Origin: Pseudomonas oryzagri
GTDB taxonomy: Bacteria > Pseudomonadota > Gammaproteobacteria > Pseudomonadales > Pseudomonadaceae
Direction: 5' to 3'
Assembly (NCBI RefSeq): GCF_020831405.1
Contig: NZ_JAJHPU010000041.1
Location: 124,001-188,000 of the forward strand
DNA length: 64,000 bases
The notes under the pieces were generated by a model. It did no database searches. It was not told the origin of the DNA and worked only from the letters and a program-made list of their open reading frames with translations. The translations under genes were made by a program, and so were the position numbers. Shown piece by piece: positions 54,319 to 63,327 of the stretch (the first letter of the stretch is position 1; every line of letters starts with the position of its first letter).

Positions 54319-54404
54319 TGTGAACCGCATAGCGGTCGGCAGGCGTGACGCATGCCACCATTGCTCTCCGCATTTGTGGGTCCATCGCCGACAGGAGACG
54401 GCCT

Positions 54405-55220
54405 TTGTTCAGCGCCAAGTCCCCCTCTCAGACTGCACCGCTCCTCGTGGTGCAGCTTACCGACAGCCACCTGTTCGCCGAGGCGGACGGTCACCTGCTG
54501 GGCATGGACACCGCGGACAGCCTGCGCCGGGTGGTGGAGCTGGTGCGGGAGGAGCAGCCATGCATCGATCTGCTGCTGGCCAGCGGTGACCTCTCGCAAG
54601 ACGGCTCCCTCGAATCCTACCGGCGTTTCGCCGCGCTGATCGCGCCGCTCGACGTGCCGTCGCGCTGGTTCGCCGGCAATCACGACGAGTCGCTGGTCAT
54701 GCAGCTGGCCTGTGCCGGCAGCCCGCACCTGCAGATGATCACCGACCTCGGCAACTGGCGGTTGATCACCCTCGACTCCAGCATTCCCGGCACCGTGTTC
54801 GGTGAGCTTGACGAGCAGCAGCTCGAGCAGCTCGATCTGGCGCTGGCCGGCGCCGGGGAGCGCCATGTGCTGCTGAGCTTCCATCACCATCCGGTGTCGG
54901 TCGGCTGCAGCTGGCTGGACCCCATCGGGCTGCGCAACGCCGACGCGCTGTTCGCGGTGGTCGACCGTTACCCGAATCTGCGCTGCATCCTCTGGGGGCA
55001 CGTCCACCAGGAGATCGACACCCAGCGCAATGGCGTGCGTCTGCTGGCCTCGCCGTCGACCTGCGTGCAGTTCGCTCCCGGCAGCGAGGAGTTCCAGGTC
55101 AGCAGCGAGGCGCCCGGCTACCGCTGGCTGCGCCTGCACGCCGACGGTGCGCTGGACACCGGCGTGTCGCGGGTCAGTGGCATCGACTTCGTGGTCGACT
55201 ACAGCATCAAGGGCTACTGA
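54405..55220 (+). CDS. cpdA: 3',5'-cyclic AMP phosphodiesterase
   Basis: CpdA hydrolyses cAMP and so limits cAMP signalling through Vfr/CRP-type regulators. The metallophosphoesterase motifs are QLTDSHLF (D-x-H), ASGDLSQDG (GDxxxDG-like), FAGNHDES (GNHD) and LWGHVHQE (GHxH). I place the start at TTG 54405, which has AGGAGA six bases upstream and gives 271 aa, the family length. The in-frame ATG at 54345 adds 20 basic residues unlike the family. Confidence 0.9.
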   Translation: MFSAKSPSQTAPLLVVQLTDSHLFAEADGHLLGMDTADSLRRVVELVREEQPCIDLLLASGDLSQDGSLESYRRFAALIAPLDVPSRWFAGNHDESLVMQLACAGSPHLQMITDLGNWRLITLDSSIPGTVFGELDEQQLEQLDLALAGAGERHVLLSFHHHPVSVGCSWLDPIGLRNADALFAVVDRYPNLRCILWGHVHQEIDTQRNGVRLLASPSTCVQFAPGSEEFQVSSEAPGYRWLRLHADGALDTGVSRVSGIDFVVDYSIKGY

Positions 55221-55352
55221 CCCATTCTGCGCAGGGCGACCCCGCGCAGCCGTGGTCGCCGTCGACGGCCGGGCCCCTGCTGAGGCGCGCGGCGGGCGTA
55301 TTCGCCCTGGGGCGTCATTCGACTTGAATCCGACGGTGGGATAATGTTTTCC

Positions 55353-55368
55353 TTGTATATCCATACAG
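55353..55368. promoter_or_regulatory. LexA-like box upstream of yqiA-parE (candidate)
   Basis: TTGTATATCCATACAG differs by one base from the CTGT-N8-ACAG pattern, with an AT-rich spacer. It lies 17 bases before the yqiA ATG and eight bases after a GATAAT (55340-55345) that resembles a -10 box. LexA binding is inferred. Confidence 0.35.
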
Positions 55369-55384
55369 TCCAAAGGCGCCGTCG

Positions 55385-55978
55385 ATGCCCCCGCTGCCGA
55401 CCCTCATCTATATGCACGGCTTCAACAGCTCGCCCGCCTCGCTGAAGGCCCGCGAGCTGGTCGCCGCGTGCGAGTGCCGCGGCCTCGCCGAGCGACTGCG
55501 GGTGCCGACGCTGCACCACGACCCGCGCCAGGCCATCGCCCAGCTGGAGCGAGAGATCGCCGAGGCCGACTGCCCCGTGCTGGTCGGCAGTTCCCTCGGT
55601 GGCTACTATGCGACCTATTTGGCCGAGCGCCATGGTCTCAAGGCCCTGCTGATCAATCCGGCGGTACGCGTGGAGCGCTACTTCGCCGGCTATCTCGGCC
55701 CGCAGCGCAACTACTACAGCGGCGAGAGCTGGGAGCTGACCGCCGCGCACGTCGCCGCGCTGGCTGCGCTGGAGGTACCGCCGCCACGGGATCCGCAGCG
55801 CTTCCTGGTGTGGCTGCAGACCGGCGACGAGACCCTCGACTACCGCGACGCCGCCGACTACTACCGGCACTGCACGCTGGACATCCAGCCGGACGGCGAC
55901 CACGGCTACCAGGGGTTCGCCGCGCGCATCCCGGAGCTGCTGGCCTTCGCTGGTTTTTCGGCGCTCCCGCAGTCCTGA
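55385..55978 (+). CDS. yqiA: YqiA-type esterase
   Basis: The 197-aa alpha/beta-hydrolase begins PTLIYMHGFNSSPASLKA, has the nucleophile elbow VGSSLGGYYAT, an acid in QTGDETLDY and the catalytic histidine in DGDHGYQGF. YqiA cleaves short-chain acyl-CoA or palmitoyl-CoA in vitro; its cellular role is unclear. It lies directly before parE with a 60-base gap and is likely co-transcribed with it. Confidence 0.9.
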   Translation: MPPLPTLIYMHGFNSSPASLKARELVAACECRGLAERLRVPTLHHDPRQAIAQLEREIAEADCPVLVGSSLGGYYATYLAERHGLKALLINPAVRVERYFAGYLGPQRNYYSGESWELTAAHVAALAALEVPPPRDPQRFLVWLQTGDETLDYRDAADYYRHCTLDIQPDGDHGYQGFAARIPELLAFAGFSALPQS

Positions 55979-56038
55979 ATTCCTGCCCGCCGGCGGCTGC
56001 CGGCGGGCGGCTCCTTTAGCCAGACAGAAACTCCATCC

Positions 56039-57934
56039 ATGGCCAATACCAGCTATACCGCCGAAGCCATCGAGGTCCTCTCCGGTCTCGACCCCGTGCG
56101 CAAGCGCCCCGGCATGTACACCGACACCAGCCGGCCCAACCACCTAGCCCAGGAGGTCATCGACAACAGCGTCGACGAGGCGCTGGCCGGCCACGCCAGG
56201 AGCGTGCAGGTGATCCTCCACGAGGACAACTCGCTGCAGGTGATCGACGACGGCCGCGGCATGCCGGTCGACATCCACCCCGAGGAGGGCGTCAGCGGCG
56301 TCGAGCTGATCCTCACCAAGCTGCACGCCGGCGGCAAGTTCTCCAACAAGAACTACCAGTTCTCCGGCGGCCTGCACGGCGTCGGCATTTCGGTGGTCAA
56401 CGCGCTGTCGACCCGCGTCGAGGTGCGCGTCAAGCGCGACGGCAGCGAGTACCGCATGACCTTCGAAAATGGCTTCAGGGCCAGCGAACTGGAGGTGATC
56501 GGCACGGTCGGCAAGCGCAACACCGGTACCAGCGTGCAGTTCTGGCCGGACGCCAAGTACTTCGACTCGGCGAGGTTCTCGATCAGCCGCCTGAAGCACG
56601 TGCTCAAGGCCAAGGCGGTGCTCTGTCCGGGCCTCGCCGTGTCCTTCGAGGACAGGAGCAGCGGCGAGAAGGTCGAGTGGTGCTACGAGGACGGCCTGCG
56701 CTCCTACCTCTCCGACGCCGTCAGCGAGTTCGCCCGTCTGCCCGAGGTGCCGTTCTGCGGCAGTCTGGCCGGCACCCGCGAGGCGGCGGACTGGGCGCTG
56801 CTGTGGCTGCCCGAAGGCGGCGAGAGCGTGCAGGAAAGCTACGTCAACCTGATTCCCACCGCGCAGGGCGGCACCCACGTCAACGGCCTGCGCCAGGGCC
56901 TGCTCGATGCCATGCGCGAGTTCTGCGAATTCCGTAACCTGCTGCCGCGCGGCGTCAAGCTGGCTCCCGAGGACGTCTGGGAGCGCATCGCCTTCGTGTT
57001 GTCGATGAAGATGCAGGAACCGCAGTTCTCCGGGCAGACCAAGGAGCGCCTGTCCTCGCGCGAGGCGGCGGCTTTCGTTTCCGGGGTGGTCAAGGACGCC
57101 TTCAGCCTGTGGCTCAACGAGCATCCCGAGCTGGGCCTGGCGCTCGCCGAACTGGCGATCAGCAACGCCGGCCGGCGCCTCAAGGCTGGCAAGAAGGTCG
57201 AGCGCAAGAAGATCACCCAGGGGCCGGCGCTGCCCGGCAAGCTGGCCGATTGCGCCGGCCAGGAGCCGATGCGCGCCGAGCTGTTCCTGGTCGAGGGCGA
57301 CTCGGCCGGCGGCAGCGCCAAGCAGGCGCGCGACAAGGAGTTCCAGGCGATCATGCCGCTGCGCGGCAAGATCCTCAACACTTGGGAGGTGGACGGCAGC
57401 GAGGTGCTGGCCAGCCAGGAGGTGCACGACATCGCCGTGGCCATCGGCATCGACCCGGGCTCGGCGGATCTCGCCCAGCTGCGCTACGGCAAGATCTGCA
57501 TCCTCGCCGACGCCGACTCCGACGGCCTGCACATCGCCACGTTGCTGTGCGCCCTGTTCGTCCGCCACTTCCGCCCGCTGGTGGAAGCCGGCCATGTCTA
57601 CGTCGCCATGCCGCCGCTGTACCGCATCGACCTCGGCAAGGAGGTCTACTACGCCCTCGACGAGGCCGAGCGCGACGGCATCCTCGAACGCCTGGCCGCC
57701 GAGAAGAAGCGCGGCAAGCCGCAGGTCACCCGCTTCAAGGGCCTCGGCGAGATGAATCCGCTGCAGCTGCGCGAGACCACCATGGACCCCAACACCCGGC
57801 GTCTGGTCCAGCTCACCCTCGACGACTTCGCCGGCGCTCAGGAAATGATGGACATGCTGCTGGCCAAGAAGCGCGCCGGCGACCGCAAGAGCTGGCTGGA
57901 AAGCAAGGGCAACCTCGCCGAGGTTCTGGCGTGA
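56039..57934 (+). CDS. parE: DNA topoisomerase IV subunit B
   Basis: ParE is the ATPase subunit of topoisomerase IV, which separates daughter chromosomes. The 631-aa protein has the GHKL ATPase parts LDPVRKRPGMYT, EVIDNSVDEALAG and GLHGVGISVVNALS, the transducer domain, and the TOPRIM motifs AELFLVEGDSAGGSA and CILADADSDGLHI. Length is normal. The next gene overlaps its stop (GTGA). Confidence 0.97.
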   Translation: MANTSYTAEAIEVLSGLDPVRKRPGMYTDTSRPNHLAQEVIDNSVDEALAGHARSVQVILHEDNSLQVIDDGRGMPVDIHPEEGVSGVELILTKLHAGGKFSNKNYQFSGGLHGVGISVVNALSTRVEVRVKRDGSEYRMTFENGFRASELEVIGTVGKRNTGTSVQFWPDAKYFDSARFSISRLKHVLKAKAVLCPGLAVSFEDRSSGEKVEWCYEDGLRSYLSDAVSEFARLPEVPFCGSLAGTREAADWALLWLPEGGESVQESYVNLIPTAQGGTHVNGLRQGLLDAMREFCEFRNLLPRGVKLAPEDVWERIAFVLSMKMQEPQFSGQTKERLSSREAAAFVSGVVKDAFSLWLNEHPELGLALAELAISNAGRRLKAGKKVERKKITQGPALPGKLADCAGQEPMRAELFLVEGDSAGGSAKQARDKEFQAIMPLRGKILNTWEVDGSEVLASQEVHDIAVAIGIDPGSADLAQLRYGKICILADADSDGLHIATLLCALFVRHFRPLVEAGHVYVAMPPLYRIDLGKEVYYALDEAERDGILERLAAEKKRGKPQVTRFKGLGEMNPLQLRETTMDPNTRRLVQLTLDDFAGAQEMMDMLLAKKRAGDRKSWLESKGNLAEVLA

Positions 57935-58929
57935 GGCATCTGGCCGTGGCCCTGGCCGCTGCGCTGGCGCTGCTGTCCGCCGTACCGGCGCAGGCCGGGG
58001 AGGCTCCGGCGGAGCTGGCGCTACAGACGGTCCTGCCGGTAGAGGGCATGCCCGCCGGCAATCTGTCCGGTCTGGCGCGGTGCGGCGACGGGCGCTGGTG
58101 GGCGCTGTCCGACCGCGAGGACACGCGACTGTATCGCCTCGAGTCGAGTGCCGGGCACTGGCAGGCGCAGGCCGAGGAGTTTCTCGCCCCAGCGCCGCCG
58201 CCCAGCGAGCTGCCCTGGGGCCTGCGCACCGGCAATCAGCTGCTGGCGCCATTGCGCGGCGGCACCCTCGACTTCGAGGGGCTGACCTGCGATGCGGCGG
58301 GCAATCGCTACCTGGTCAGCGAGAGCCAACTGGCCGTTCTGCAGGTGCCGGCCGCGGGCCAGCCGCAGTGGCAGCAGCTCGCGCCGCAACTGCTGCGCCA
58401 GGCGCGCGCCCGCGGTCTGCTGCTGCGCTTCAATGCCCTGCTCGAGGGCGTGGCGGTGCAGCCGGACGGCGGTCGCCTGTGGCTCGCCGCCGAGCGCGAG
58501 GGACGCGGTCTGCTCGCCCTGCAGCGCGGCGGCGACCGTTGGCGCTGCCCCGAAGCCGGCTGCGTGCTGCTGGCCGAGAGCGGCCGCGCCGTGCGTCCGC
58601 TGGATCCGCCGGGCAGCCCGGCGCGGTCGCTGGACTTCACCGCGCTGAGCTGGCACGCCAACAAGCTGTACAGCCTGGAGCGCCTGCAACACCGCATCTG
58701 CCGCCGCAACGCGGATAGCGGCGCGGCCGAGCGCTGCTGGTCGTTCGCGGCCGCCGCGCTGGCCCCCGAATTGCGTTACGACACCCCCTACGGCATGGCC
58801 GAAGCCCTGTGGCTGGACGACAGCGCGGCCTGGATCGGCCTGGACAACGGCGACCAGGCCAATGCCGCCGGCGAGCGCCGGCCGCTGATCCTGCAGTTCG
58901 CGGCACCGGCCGGCGGCTGGAGCGGCTGA
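57931..58929 (+). CDS. Exported phytase-like esterase-domain protein
   Basis: The 332-aa protein starts at GTG in a GTGA overlap with parE and has a clear signal peptide (HLAVALAAALALLSAVPAQAG), so it is periplasmic or secreted. The mature part looks like the esterase-like-activity-of-phytase beta-propeller: NLSGLARCGDGRWWALSDRE, LDFEGLTCDAAGNRYLVSE, LLEGVAVQPDGGRLWLAAERE and YGMAEALWLDDSAAWIGLDNG. The substrate is unknown. It stands between parE and parC, as in P. aeruginosa. Confidence 0.85.
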   Translation: MRHLAVALAAALALLSAVPAQAGEAPAELALQTVLPVEGMPAGNLSGLARCGDGRWWALSDREDTRLYRLESSAGHWQAQAEEFLAPAPPPSELPWGLRTGNQLLAPLRGGTLDFEGLTCDAAGNRYLVSESQLAVLQVPAAGQPQWQQLAPQLLRQARARGLLLRFNALLEGVAVQPDGGRLWLAAEREGRGLLALQRGGDRWRCPEAGCVLLAESGRAVRPLDPPGSPARSLDFTALSWHANKLYSLERLQHRICRRNADSGAAERCWSFAAAALAPELRYDTPYGMAEALWLDDSAAWIGLDNGDQANAAGERRPLILQFAAPAGGWSG

Positions 58930-58994
58930 AGAATCCATCCGGTGCGCCGGTTCCGGCTGGCGCGCCCTGAAACGAAGAGTTGCTGAGGACGCAT

Positions 58995-61244
58995 ATGAGC
59001 GAATCCCTCGATCTGAGCCTGGAAGGCGTCGAACGCCGTCCGCTGGCCGAGTTCACCGAACAGGCCTATCTCAACTATTCCATGTACGTGATCATGGATC
59101 GCGCCCTGCCGCATATCGGCGACGGCCTCAAGCCAGTGCAGCGGCGCATCGTCTATGCGATGAGCGAACTGGGCCTGAACGCCGATGCCAAGCACAAGAA
59201 GTCGGCGCGCACCGTCGGCGACGTGCTCGGCAAGTTCCATCCGCATGGCGACAGCGCCTGCTACGAGGCCATGGTGCTGATGGCCCAGCCGTTCAGCTAC
59301 CGCTACACGCTGGTCGACGGCCAGGGCAACTGGGGGGCGCCGGACGATCCCAAGTCGTTCGCCGCCATGCGCTATACCGAGGCGCGCCTGTCGCGCTACT
59401 CGGAAGTGCTGCTCAGCGAACTGGGCCAGGGCACGGTGGACTGGGTGCCGAACTTCGACGGCACCCTCGACGAGCCGGCGACCCTGCCGGCGCGCCTGCC
59501 CAACCTGCTGCTCAACGGCACCACCGGCATCGCCGTGGGCATGGCCACCGACGTGCCGCCGCACAACCTGCGCGAGGTCGCCGCGGCCTGCGTGCGCCTG
59601 CTCGACGAGCCGAACGCCACGGTCGAGCAATTGTGCGAGCACATCCAGGGCCCGGATTTCCCCACCGAGGCGGAGGTCATCACCCCGCGCGCCGACCTGC
59701 TCAAGGTCTACCAGACCGGTCGCGGCTCGGTGCGCATGCGCGCCGTATACCGTGTCGAGGACGGCGACGTCGTGGTCACCGCGCTGCCGCACCAGGTCTC
59801 CGGGGCCAAGGTGCTGGAGCAGATCGCCGCGCAGATGCAGGCCAAGAAGCTGCCGATGGTCGCCGACCTGCGCGACGAGTCCGACCACGAGAACCCCTGC
59901 CGCATCGTCATCATCCCGCGCTCCAACCGCGTGGACGCCGACGAGCTGATGACCCACCTGTTCGCCACCACCGACCTGGAGTCGAGCTACCGGGTCAACA
60001 CCAACGTCATCGGCCTGGACGGCAAGCCGCAGGTGAAGAATCTGCGCCAGCTGCTGTCCGAGTGGCTGACCTACCGCATCGGCACCGTGCGTCGGCGCCT
60101 GCAGTTCCGCCTCGACAAGGTGGAGAAGCGCCTGCACCTGTTGGAAGGCCTGCTGATCGCCTTCCTCAACCTCGACGAGGTGATCCATATCATCCGCACC
60201 GAGGACGAGCCCAAGGCGGTGCTGATCGCCCGCTTCGGTCTCACCGAGCTGCAGGCCGACTACATCCTCGACACCCGCCTGCGCCAGCTGGCGCGCCTCG
60301 AGGAGATGAAGATCCGCGGCGAGCAGGACGAGCTGGCCAAGGAGCGCGAGCAACTGCTGGCGCTGCTCGGCAGCGAGACCAAGCTGAAGAAGCTGGTGCG
60401 CAAGGAATTGCTCGCCGATGCCGAGAAGTACGGCGACGCGCGCCGCTCGCCGATCGTCGCTCGCGCCGAGGCCAGGGCGCTGTCGGAAACCGAGCTGCTG
60501 CCCACCGAACCGGTCACCGTGGTGCTCTCCGAGAAGGGCTGGGTGCGCTGCGCCAAGGGCCACGACATCGATGCCTCCGGTCTGTCCTACAAGGCCGGCG
60601 ACGCCTACAAGGCCGCAGCGCCCGGCCGCTCCAACCAGTTCGCGGTGTTCCTCGACTCCACCGGACGCAGCTACTCGCTGGCCGCCCACTCGCTGCCCTC
60701 GGCGCGCGGCCAGGGCGAGCCGCTCACCGGCCGTCTCAGCCCGCCGGCCGGCGCCAGCTTCGAGTGCCTGCTGCTGCCCGAAGACGAGGCGTTGTATGTG
60801 CTGGCCTCGGATGCCGGCTATGGTTTCGTGGTGAGGGGCGAGGATCTGCAGGCCAAGAACAAGGCCGGCAAGGCGCTGCTCAGCCTGCCTGAAGGGAGCA
60901 GGGTGATGGCGCCGCGACCGCTGCGCGAGTTGGCCAGCGACCGGCTGGCGGCGGTGACCAGCGAGGGACGCCTGCTGGTGTTCCCGGTCGCCGAGCTGCC
61001 GCAGCTGGCCAAGGGCAAGGGCAACAAGATCATCGGCATCCCCCCCGAGCGGGTGGCCAGTCGCGAGGAGTACCTGGTCGACCTGGTAGTGCTGCCGCAG
61101 GACGCCACCCTGGTGCTGCAGGTCGGCAAGCGCACCCTGTCGCTGCGTGCCGAGGATCTGGCGCACTACCAGGGCGAGCGTGGCCGCCGCGGCAGTCTGT
61201 TGCCGCGCGGCTTCCAGCGCGTCGACGCGTTGCGGGTGGAATAG
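58995..61244 (+). CDS. parC: DNA topoisomerase IV subunit A
   Basis: ParC cuts and rejoins DNA in topoisomerase IV. The 749-aa protein has the winged-helix region with the catalytic tyrosine in [14 protein letters not shown] and the quinolone-resistance region [13 protein letters not shown] with Ser87 and Glu91, the wild-type residues at the common mutation sites. A C-terminal beta-pinwheel follows from about residue 490. GAGGA lies before the ATG at 58995; an in-frame ATG at 58980 is less likely. Confidence 0.97.
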   Translation: MSESLDLSLEGVERRPLAEFTEQAYLNYSMYVIMDRALPHIGDGLKPVQRRIVYAMSELGLNADAKHKKSARTVGDVLGKFHPHGDSACYEAMVLMAQPFSYRYTLVDGQGNWGAPDDPKSFAAMRYTEARLSRYSEVLLSELGQGTVDWVPNFDGTLDEPATLPARLPNLLLNGTTGIAVGMATDVPPHNLREVAAACVRLLDEPNATVEQLCEHIQGPDFPTEAEVITPRADLLKVYQTGRGSVRMRAVYRVEDGDVVVTALPHQVSGAKVLEQIAAQMQAKKLPMVADLRDESDHENPCRIVIIPRSNRVDADELMTHLFATTDLESSYRVNTNVIGLDGKPQVKNLRQLLSEWLTYRIGTVRRRLQFRLDKVEKRLHLLEGLLIAFLNLDEVIHIIRTEDEPKAVLIARFGLTELQADYILDTRLRQLARLEEMKIRGEQDELAKEREQLLALLGSETKLKKLVRKELLADAEKYGDARRSPIVARAEARALSETELLPTEPVTVVLSEKGWVRCAKGHDIDASGLSYKAGDAYKAAAPGRSNQFAVFLDSTGRSYSLAAHSLPSARGQGEPLTGRLSPPAGASFECLLLPEDEALYVLASDAGYGFVVRGEDLQAKNKAGKALLSLPEGSRVMAPRPLRELASDRLAAVTSEGRLLVFPVAELPQLAKGKGNKIIGIPPERVASREEYLVDLVVLPQDATLVLQVGKRTLSLRAEDLAHYQGERGRRGSLLPRGFQRVDALRVE

Positions 61245-61276
61245 CGGCGCCCCCTTCGCCGTCGGATGAGGCTGAT

Positions 61277-61302
61277 CGTGCCCACGCTCCGGCGTGGGCA
61301 CG
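61277..61302. repeat. REP-like hairpin after parC
   Basis: CGTGCCCACGC and GCGTGGGCACG form an 11-bp perfect stem around TCCG, in the 174-base gap after parC. A partial related sequence, GGAGCGTGGGAGCC, lies further on. This form resembles the short extragenic palindromes common in Pseudomonas. There is no T-tract, but it may still help end the parC transcript. Confidence 0.6.
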
Positions 61303-61418
61303 GGTGCCGAACCGCTCCGGCGGCTCGACGCAAAGCGTGCATGGCTGCGGCTTGCCCGCCGGAGCGTGGGAGCCAGCGAAGTTTTCCACCCCGGTGGCAT
61401 GGCGATCAGGGAGGGCGG

Positions 61419-62552
61419 ATGGCGGAGGCGGACAAAGCACAGGCGCAACTGGCGTGGGCCGGCCTGCAGGACGGCGCTGCCGTGCTGCGCCTGTCCGGCA
61501 GCTGGACGCTGGCGGCCCGCAAGCCCGACCTGCTAGTCGTCTGGCGCAGCCTGGCCGACAAGCCGGCGGCCCTGCAGCTGCAGGTCGAGGCGCTGGAGGC
61601 CTGGGACAGCAGCCTGCTGGCCCTGTTGCGCCGCCTGCAGCGGCTCGCCGATGAGGAGCAGCGCGAGCTGCGCCACGACGATCTGCCGGAGGGCGTACGC
61701 CGCCTGCTGCGGATGGCCGCCGCGCCCGCCGCCGAGGAGCGCGAGGAGCTGCCGCGCTTCGGCCCGGTGTCCCGTCTCGGCCTGCTGGCCCTGCATGTGC
61801 GGGACGCGCTGGTCGAGGCCTGCAGCTTCTGCGGCGAGGTGTTGCTCGCTCTGGGGCGCCTGTTGCGTGGGCGCGCCTGTCTGCGTCGCGGCGACTTCTG
61901 GACCGCGCTGATGCAGTGCGGGCCCGGCGCGCTGCCGATCGTCGCGCTGATCGCCAGCCTGGTCGGCCTGATCCTCGCCTTCGTCGGCGCCGCTCAGCTG
62001 GAGGCCTTCGGCGCCCAGCTGTACATCGCCAACATGGTGGCCATCGGCATGACCCGCGAGATGGGCGCGCTGATGACCGCGGTGATCATGGCCGGCCGCA
62101 CCGGCGCGGCCTACGCCGCCGAACTCGGCAGCATGCAGGCCAACGAGGAGATCGACGCGCTCAAGACCTTCGGTTTTCCGCCGCTGGAGTTTCTCGTCCT
62201 GCCGCGCCTGCTGGCCCTGCTGGTGAGCATGCCGCTGCTCTGCGTGTTCGCCGACGCCCTCGGCATCCTCGGCGGCTTCATCATCGGCGCCGGGGTGTTC
62301 GACATCTCGGCGCCCCTCTACCTCAACCAGAGCCTCGAGCTGATCGGTCTCGCCGACTTCCTGCTCGGCGTGGTCAAGAGTCTGGTGTTCGCCCTGTTGA
62401 TCGGCCTGATCGGCTGCCACCATGGCCTGGCCTGCGGCCGCAACGCCCAGGCGGTGGGCGAAGCCACCACCCGCGCGGTGGTGAGGATCATCGTGGCGCT
62501 GGTGGTCAGCGATGCGCTGATCACCCTGATCTGCACCCAGCTGGGGATCTGA
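61419..62552 (+). CDS. MlaE-family lipid ABC transporter permease with STAS domain
   Basis: The 377-aa protein joins an N-terminal STAS-like domain (about 1-105, LQVEALEAWDSSLLALLRRL) to an MlaE permease domain with five to six helices. The permease signature is visible at LIASLVGLILAFVGAAQLEAFGAQLYIANMVAIGMTREMG and MAGRTGAAYAAELGSMQANEEIDAL. It is the membrane part of an MCE transporter for phospholipid-like molecules between the membranes. GGGAGG precedes the ATG. The ATPase gene follows one base after its stop. Confidence 0.9.
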   Translation: MAEADKAQAQLAWAGLQDGAAVLRLSGSWTLAARKPDLLVVWRSLADKPAALQLQVEALEAWDSSLLALLRRLQRLADEEQRELRHDDLPEGVRRLLRMAAAPAAEEREELPRFGPVSRLGLLALHVRDALVEACSFCGEVLLALGRLLRGRACLRRGDFWTALMQCGPGALPIVALIASLVGLILAFVGAAQLEAFGAQLYIANMVAIGMTREMGALMTAVIMAGRTGAAYAAELGSMQANEEIDALKTFGFPPLEFLVLPRLLALLVSMPLLCVFADALGILGGFIIGAGVFDISAPLYLNQSLELIGLADFLLGVVKSLVFALLIGLIGCHHGLACGRNAQAVGEATTRAVVRIIVALVVSDALITLICTQLGI

Positions 62553-62553
62553 A

Positions 62554-63327
62554 ATGGACCAGGCCGTGCTGCGCGTGGAAGACCTCAGCGCCGGCTACGG
62601 CAGTCGGGTGATCCTGCACGACCTCAACTTCAGCATCCGCCGCGGCGAAGTGTTCGTCATCATGGGTGTCAGCGGCTGTGGCAAGAGCACGCTGCTGCGC
62701 CATCTGATCGGCCTGCAGTCGCCGCTGGCCGGCCGGGTGCTGTTGCAAGGCGAGGATTTCTGGGCCCGCGACCCGGAGGCGCGCGCCGCGCTGCAGCGCC
62801 ACTTCGGCGTGCTCTACCAGAGCGGCGCGCTGTGGAGCGGGATGACCCTGCGCGAGAATATCTGCCTGCCGCTGGCCGCCTACCATCCTTATCTGAGTCA
62901 GGCGGAGCTGATTGAGCTGGCCGCCCTCAAGCTGGCCCTGGTCGGTCTGGCCGGCTGCGACGAGCTGTATCCGGCCGAGCTGTCCGGTGGCATGCGCAAG
63001 CGCGCCGGCCTGGCCCGCGCCCTGGCGCTCGACCCGGAAATACTGTTCTTCGACGAGCCTTCCGCCGGCCTCGATCCGCTCAACTGCCAGGCCCTCGATG
63101 AGCTGATCCTGCAGCTGCGCGACAGCCTGGGTGCCAGCATCGTGCTGGTCACCCACGAGCTGCCGAGCATCCATGCGGTGGCCGACACCTGCCTGTTCCT
63201 CGACCATCAGTCGCGCACCCAGATCGCCCTGGGTCCTCTCGCGCACCTGCTCGACGAATGTCCGCATCCCACGGTGCAGCGTTTCCTGCGTCGTGGCGTG
63301 TCCCCGCCCAAGGAGTCCTCGCCATGA
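62554..63327 (+). CDS. MlaF-type ABC transporter ATPase
   Basis: The 257-aa ATPase has Walker A MGVSGCGKSTLL, the MlaF-type Q-loop LYQSGALWSGMTLREN, signature LSGGMRKRAGLARAL, Walker B EILFFDEPSAGLDP and the switch histidine in VTHELPS. It drives the MlaE-like permease next to it. It overlaps the MCE protein gene by four bases (ATGA). This three-gene order, with a STAS-MlaE protein first, marks an Mla/Pqi-type system separate from the classic mlaFEDCB operon. Confidence 0.93.
   Translation: MDQAVLRVEDLSAGYGSRVILHDLNFSIRRGEVFVIMGVSGCGKSTLLRHLIGLQSPLAGRVLLQGEDFWARDPEARAALQRHFGVLYQSGALWSGMTLRENICLPLAAYHPYLSQAELIELAALKLALVGLAGCDELYPAELSGGMRKRAGLARALALDPEILFFDEPSAGLDPLNCQALDELILQLRDSLGASIVLVTHELPSIHAVADTCLFLDHQSRTQIALGPLAHLLDECPHPTVQRFLRRGVSPPKESSP

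Noticed and set aside
58788-61448. Long minus-strand open frame opposite parC
   Set aside because: Repetitive Ala/Gln/Leu/Val-rich translation with no motif, opposite an unmistakable parC.
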